From contig JAWXUP010000005.1 of assembly GCA_044426345.1 (NCBI GenBank), forward strand, positions 1-64,000: a stretch of DNA of 64,000 nucleotides. The letters are read 5' to 3'. Under the pieces are notes generated by a model, which ran no database searches, was not told the DNA's origin, and worked only from the letters and a program-made list of their open reading frames with translations. The stretch is from CAYJLC01 sp044426345 (GTDB lineage Bacteria; Bacillota; Clostridia; Oscillospirales; Butyricicoccaceae). Both the position numbers and the translations under genes were made by a program. Below, one piece after another: positions 60,788-64,000 of this stretch (position 1 is the first letter of the stretch; the number at the start of each line of letters is the position of its first letter).

Positions 60788-62272
60788 ATGATAACGAAAA
60801 ATAATGATGCACGAATACATGCCATCTATGCCCGTCAAAGCTTAGATAAAAAAGACAGCTTATCTATCCAAACTCAAATAGACGATTGTGTCAAGCTTAT
60901 TGGTAGTGAAAGATATAAAGTTTTTTCTGACAAAGGCAAGTCGGGTAAAAATACCGATCGAGCGGGTTTGCAAAGTCTTTTTGAAGAGATAAAAAATGGT
61001 AAAATAAAATCGGTTTATGTTTATAAACTTGATAGAATTACACGTAATATTAACGATTTTTTTAGCATCTATAACTTTTTAAAAGAAAATAAAGTGAATT
61101 TTGTGTCTTCTAAGGATAAATTTGATGTTTCGACACCGATGGGTGAAGCTATGATGGGTATTGTCGCTGTTTTTGCCGAGATGGAGAGAGCTAATATTAT
61201 CCAAAGGGTAACTGATAATTATTATTACAGAATAACCGAAAAAGGCTCTTGGCCAGGTGGTCCTGCACCTTACGGCTTTAAAAATGGTAAAAATGAGCTA
61301 AAGCAAGCAACTTTGATAGAAAATGGCGACGAAATGGATGCTGTTAAAGAAATTTTTAAACTTTATAGTGAAAGTCCTAACATATCGCTTGCAAAAGTGG
61401 GCAAAAACCTTGAAAGTATGGGGTATGCCAGCAGAAAAAGGAAATCTTTTGATAATGTAACTATCGCTAGAATTTTGCAAAATCCAATCTATATTAAGGC
61501 AGACATTGCTTTGTATTACTATTTTAAGACTACCGGAATTGAAAGCTTAGATGATGAAAGCGAGTGGACTGGCGAATTTTCAGCTCATGTTGTGGGTAAA
61601 AATGGATCTAATGTACGTGGTGAAGGTGGTTTAGACACCAAAAAAGTTTACGTTACAAATGTTAAGGGAATAATTGACTCTACAACTTTTATTTCAGTTC
61701 AAGCTAGACTTAAAGAAAATCGCCAATTTGGACGAAGTAATGCGTCATCGCTTTTTGGTGAGCTTGCAGGCAAGGTGAAATGTGCAAAATGTGGATACGC
61801 CGTTAAGATTTATAATGGAAAATATCTAAAATGCTATAACAATGTAGTTCTTAATGGTTGCGACGCTACTTTTAAGACTGTAAGTATAGCTGATCTTCAA
61901 AGTTCAGTTGCTGATGCAATACAAGAGGTACTAAATGGGTTATCGAAGGCGCTATCTGATAAAAGTGAGGAAAGCAGATCATATCTTGATCAAAAATCAA
62001 AATTGGAACAAGAAATCGGAAAATTAACAGAGCTTTATTTGCTTACGGATAGTAAAAGTGATCAAATTATAGCAAATATTAAGAAAAAGCAGCGACAAAT
62101 TGATAAAATTAATCTTAAAATTGAACTTTCACTTGTGAATAAAGGATTTAGCAAGCTCGCCAACCTTAATTACTTGGCGATGGACACTGAAAATCGCAAA
62201 AATGTTGTGCAAAAGCTTATAAATCGCATTGAACTCGACGAAAATAGCATTAATATAGTATGGAATATCTAA
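60788..62272 (+). CDS. Large serine recombinase
   Basis: 494 residues, start 9 bases after GGAG. Resolvase domain: catalytic Ser18 in IYARQSLDKKDSLSIQTQ, then YKLDRITRN near 80 and MGIVAVFAEMERANIIQR near 127. The recombinase domain starts with GSWPGGPAPYGF near 155. A zinc ribbon follows (CAKCGY near 331, second Cys pair near 350 and 358) with a long coiled coil (about 388-450) inserted after it, as in serine integrases that choose attachment sites by coiled-coil contacts. It would integrate and excise the element. Size is close to SpoIVCA-type recombinases of the skin element. Confidence 0.95.
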   Translation: MITKNNDARIHAIYARQSLDKKDSLSIQTQIDDCVKLIGSERYKVFSDKGKSGKNTDRAGLQSLFEEIKNGKIKSVYVYKLDRITRNINDFFSIYNFLKENKVNFVSSKDKFDVSTPMGEAMMGIVAVFAEMERANIIQRVTDNYYYRITEKGSWPGGPAPYGFKNGKNELKQATLIENGDEMDAVKEIFKLYSESPNISLAKVGKNLESMGYASRKRKSFDNVTIARILQNPIYIKADIALYYYFKTTGIESLDDESEWTGEFSAHVVGKNGSNVRGEGGLDTKKVYVTNVKGIIDSTTFISVQARLKENRQFGRSNASSLFGELAGKVKCAKCGYAVKIYNGKYLKCYNNVVLNGCDATFKTVSIADLQSSVADAIQEVLNGLSKALSDKSEESRSYLDQKSKLEQEIGKLTELYLLTDSKSDQIIANIKKKQRQIDKINLKIELSLVNKGFSKLANLNYLAMDTENRKNVVQKLINRIELDENSINIVWNI

Positions 62273-62277
62273 ATTTA

Positions 62278-62305
62278 GGTGGTGCAAACAAGCACCACTT
62301 TTTTT
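62278..62305 (+). terminator. Terminator after the recombinase
   Basis: GTGGTGC pairs with GCACCAC, followed by TTTTTTT. Confidence 0.85.
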
Positions 62306-62343
62306 CTTATGTTACAGTTGTGTTACATTTATTTTATGTCCAT

Positions 62344-62371
62344 TTGCTTAAACTGAAATTTGTGATATTCT
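62344..62371 (+). promoter_or_regulatory. Candidate promoter of the cargo genes
   Basis: TTGCTT, 16-base spacer, TATTCT; the predicted start near 62378 opens the structured leader. Confidence 0.45.
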
Positions 62372-62377
62372 AAGCTC

Positions 62378-62485
62378 AAGGTAGCACCTCGGAAGTACTA
62401 TCGACGATTTACTAGGGTGTATGCTATGCTACACAAGCCTTTTAAGGCTAACTATCTAGTGATAACGCAAAATTTTAGTTGCGTT
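62378..62485 (+). ncRNA. Structured leader or small RNA in the element
   Basis: ACTAG (62411-62415) pairs with CTAGT (62456-62460) and encloses two hairpins, GTGTA/TACAC (62417-62434) and AGCCTT/AAGGCT (62436-62449), giving a three-way junction. Upstream GGTAG can pair with CTATC. Downstream AACGCAA pairs with TTGCGTT (62464-62485), ending one base before the GAGG ribosome site of the next frame. I do not recognise it as a known riboswitch. A replication or recombination site is an alternative. Confidence 0.5.
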
Positions 62486-62496
62486 GAGGATAAATA

Positions 62497-62673
62497 TTGA
62501 CAGTAACAAATACGTTGAAAAATGGACAAATTTGCGATATACAAAAAATTTGTATGACTGACGAAGCGATTGATTTATATATCAATCTGCTCCAAACCAA
62601 CCAAAAAGCAAAGGAGAAAAAGAATGATCTTAGAACAAAAACAAAGACTGCAAAGCGCTATGCACAAATATAG
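62497..62673 (+). CDS. Small unknown protein overlapping the next gene
   Basis: 58 residues from a TTG start 7 bases after GAGG (62486-62489). The sequence is basic at the end (KKNDLRTKTKTAKRYAQI). It overlaps the next gene by 50 bases in another frame. The ribosome site and spacing are right, but there is no homology to lean on. Confidence 0.45.
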   Translation: MTVTNTLKNGQICDIQKICMTDEAIDLYINLLQTNQKAKEKKNDLRTKTKTAKRYAQI

Positions 62674-62932
62674 ACTGTGGAGAAGTGACCTTGAACTAAA
62701 ACTAGATGAAATAGAGCAAAAAGATCCTACTTTTATCCTTTTAGGTGATCTTGATGAAATCGGCGTCATTACTGCCATAAAAACGAAAATTTTTGAGTGT
62801 CAGAATATGAACCCAGATACTATAGAAGCAAGTGAAATTGCAGATTTTTTAGACAATTGTGATTCGTTGATTTTATCTTTAGAAAATTTTATGGCTGAAA
62901 CTAATAAAAATTTTTTGGAGATACATAAATAA
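62624..62932 (+). CDS. Small unknown helical protein
   Basis: 102 residues from the ATG at 62624 after AAGGAG; earlier in-frame codons precede the ribosome site. It is predicted all-helical, beginning MILEQKQRLQSAMHKYRLWR and then alternating charged helices, with a C-terminal acidic part. No domain recognised. Confidence 0.65.
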   Translation: MILEQKQRLQSAMHKYRLWRSDLELKLDEIEQKDPTFILLGDLDEIGVITAIKTKIFECQNMNPDTIEASEIADFLDNCDSLILSLENFMAETNKNFLEIHK

Positions 62933-63051
62933 TAATTTTTTTGCTATTTTTTTAAAAGGAAGACATAAATATTTAAATATATTAGAAGATGAATATTTAA
63001 AAATTCTGTAAATGCTTGTAGTATATAGGAATTAGTGTAAAGGATGATAAA

Positions 63052-63279
63052 ATGGAATTTGAAAAGAAAAAGTTTGAAAAGTATTTAAAAGAAGTTGAAA
63101 AAAATGAAAATTCAGAATATTTCAGAGTGATGTCGGATATGAATAATGCTATGGTTGACGTTGCTGAAGCTATCGGTAAAGATAAATATGATGAGGTTGT
63201 TGATGCTTTGGATAAATATGATGAAGTTTTAATTAAAATGGTGGTCGAGTATATGCAAAAGCAGAAAAATATTGTATAA
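63052..63279 (+). CDS. Small unknown helical protein
   Basis: 75 residues, with AAGGATG upstream. Highly charged helices: KKKFEKYLKEVEKNENSEYF, then VDVAEAIGKDKYDEVVDALDKYDEVLIKMV, which contains two similar KYDEV segments. Its size and layout recall the next gene (an N-terminal FEKKKFEKY against FEDKRFQRF), so they may be distant relatives. Function unknown. Confidence 0.65.
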   Translation: MEFEKKKFEKYLKEVEKNENSEYFRVMSDMNNAMVDVAEAIGKDKYDEVVDALDKYDEVLIKMVVEYMQKQKNIV

Positions 63280-63313
63280 TTGCATTGTATTAAAAAATAT
63301 CATTATTTTTGAT

Positions 63314-63347
63314 GGGGTGACGCTGAGGCGGCACTCCTTTTTTTATT
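63314..63347 (+). terminator. Terminator after the 75-residue protein gene
   Basis: GGGGTG pairs with CACTCC (G-U allowed) with inner CG pairs, followed by TTTTTTT. Confidence 0.65.
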
Positions 63348-63436
63348 TAAATATACATAATATATTGATTTTTAGTCTTGATATCCGCCTCTAGTGACGT
63401 TAAAATAAAAGAAAACGCTTAAAACGGAGGATAATT

Positions 63437-63739
63437 ATGGAACGAAAAGTGCTTTTTGAAGACAAAAGGTTTCAACGATTTGTGGATTTCTATGTTAACA
63501 ATGTTAGTAATCAAGAAATAGACATTCTTACAAGACATAGCGAAGCTTTGTGCGAAGTAGCAGAGTTTCTTGGTAGCGACGCTGACGTTTTGCAAAGTTT
63601 AGTACGTATAAGTGATGAAAATAACAACTTTTGGGCTACTATGGGGTATAGATATGCAAGAAATGTATTATTTGATGAGATTTTAGGTGTTATCACCGGA
63701 CTAAAAGATTCAACTGAGGTGGAAAATGATTTTATATAA
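63437..63739 (+). CDS. Small unknown protein
   Basis: 100 residues, strong ribosome site (CGGAGG). VLFEDKRFQRFVDFYVNN is followed by helices ALCEVAEFLGSDADVLQSLV and YRYARNVLFDEILGVITGL. No domain recognised. It overlaps the next gene by 14 bases, so they are probably coupled. Confidence 0.65.
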   Translation: MERKVLFEDKRFQRFVDFYVNNVSNQEIDILTRHSEALCEVAEFLGSDADVLQSLVRISDENNNFWATMGYRYARNVLFDEILGVITGLKDSTEVENDFI

Positions 63740-64000
63740 GATGATACACCAAGGTATAAATGATTTTATGCGTGAATTGCGTAAATATAAGTATTTTGAG
63801 TCAAGTTTCGGGTGCTTTTATAATAATTATAAGGTGAAATCGCACTATAAAGACGATTTTGCAGAGGTTTTTATTTTTAAGTATAATGATAGCTATATGA
63901 ATGATCGAGATTTTGAAAGAACTTTTAATGTGTTGTTTTTAACTCAAGTAGATGAATACAAAAGCTTGACGTTTGCTTATCGTGTCGATGAAAAGGAAGT
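63726..64000 (+). CDS. Unknown protein, cut by window end
   Basis: Starts at ATG 63726 with GAGGTGG upstream inside the previous gene, and is open for 91 codons to the window end. It is rich in Tyr, Phe and Lys (MRELRKYKYFESSFGCFYNN). No domain recognised. Confidence 0.65.
   Translation, partial: MILYKMIHQGINDFMRELRKYKYFESSFGCFYNNYKVKSHYKDDFAEVFIFKYNDSYMNDRDFERTFNVLFLTQVDEYKSLTFAYRVDEKE

Larger units (their letters stand above)
60575..64000 (+). mobile_element. Left part of a serine-recombinase integrative element
   Basis: It begins inside the deacetylase gene and continues past the window end. Contents in order: a 50-codon frame, the large serine recombinase, a terminator, a structured leader, and at least five small genes of unknown function, all on the plus strand and tightly packed. 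No capsid, portal, conjugation or replication gene is visible in the 3.4 kb available, so phage, ICE or skin-like identity stays open. Confidence 0.75.

Noticed and set aside
60575..64000. Classification of the element as prophage or ICE
   Set aside because: No structural, replication or conjugation gene is visible in the available part, so neither can be supported.
1..64000. tRNA, rRNA or tmRNA genes
   Set aside because: I saw no cloverleaf with GGTTCGAATCC-like T-arm or rRNA signature in any gap, but a dedicated scan was not possible.

Overview
The window is low-GC DNA from an anaerobic, probably spore-forming member of the Clostridia, most likely Lachnospirales-like; the exact genus cannot be named from sequence alone. 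The grounds are a single-chain pyruvate:ferredoxin oxidoreductase, a monomeric [FeFe] hydrogenase, a thiolase/crotonase/3-hydroxybutyryl-CoA dehydrogenase/CoA-transferase set, SLH-domain surface proteins, strong AGGAGG ribosome sites, TTGACA/TATAAT promoters and a PdaB-like sporulation deacetylase.

Layout. 1-6.2 kb: the end of tyrA, a small YtxH-like protein, a DUF3810 membrane metalloprotein, and a MarR regulator with a heterodimeric ABC exporter. 6.4-9.7 kb: a large SLH surface protein. 9.8-12.6 kb: a polar amino-acid ABC importer whose binding-protein gene is separated from its permease by a repeat cluster. 12.9-17.4 kb: butyrate-pathway genes (CoA-transferase, thlA, crt, hbd). 17.5-37.3 kb: a large uronate locus. 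On the minus strand it has kduI, kduD, three oxidoreductase or isomerase genes, two GH88/105 unsaturated uronyl hydrolases, two binding lipoproteins, one permease pair and a membrane AraC-type regulator. uxuA and uxuB are divergent on the plus strand. Together these genes would import unsaturated uronate oligosaccharides, split them inside the cell and lead to 2-keto-3-deoxygluconate; its kinase and aldolase are not in the window. 37.7-46.8 kb: a DMT transporter, an ABC-F protein, a lipid-kinase-like protein, tadA with a Cys-rich partner, a group-B-like hydrogenase and two divergent secreted proteins. 47.2-50.8 kb: ylxM-ffh-rpsP-khpA and rimM-trmD. 51.7-60 kb: MIF-like protein, PFOR, a C_GCAxxG_C_C protein, DUF1836, DegV, luxS and a ferritin-like protein.

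The last 3.4 kb is the left part of an integrated element. A PdaB-like polysaccharide deacetylase gene stops abruptly inside its conserved catalytic domain. A large serine recombinase and a string of small unknown genes with a structured leader follow. This arrangement resembles recombinase elements that interrupt sporulation genes (skin-like), and it is the most interesting object here.

A second theme is a family of palindromic intergenic repeats (modules called A, B, C and D below) found in eight gaps. Several hairpin arms differ between copies but remain complementary, which argues for a selected structure.
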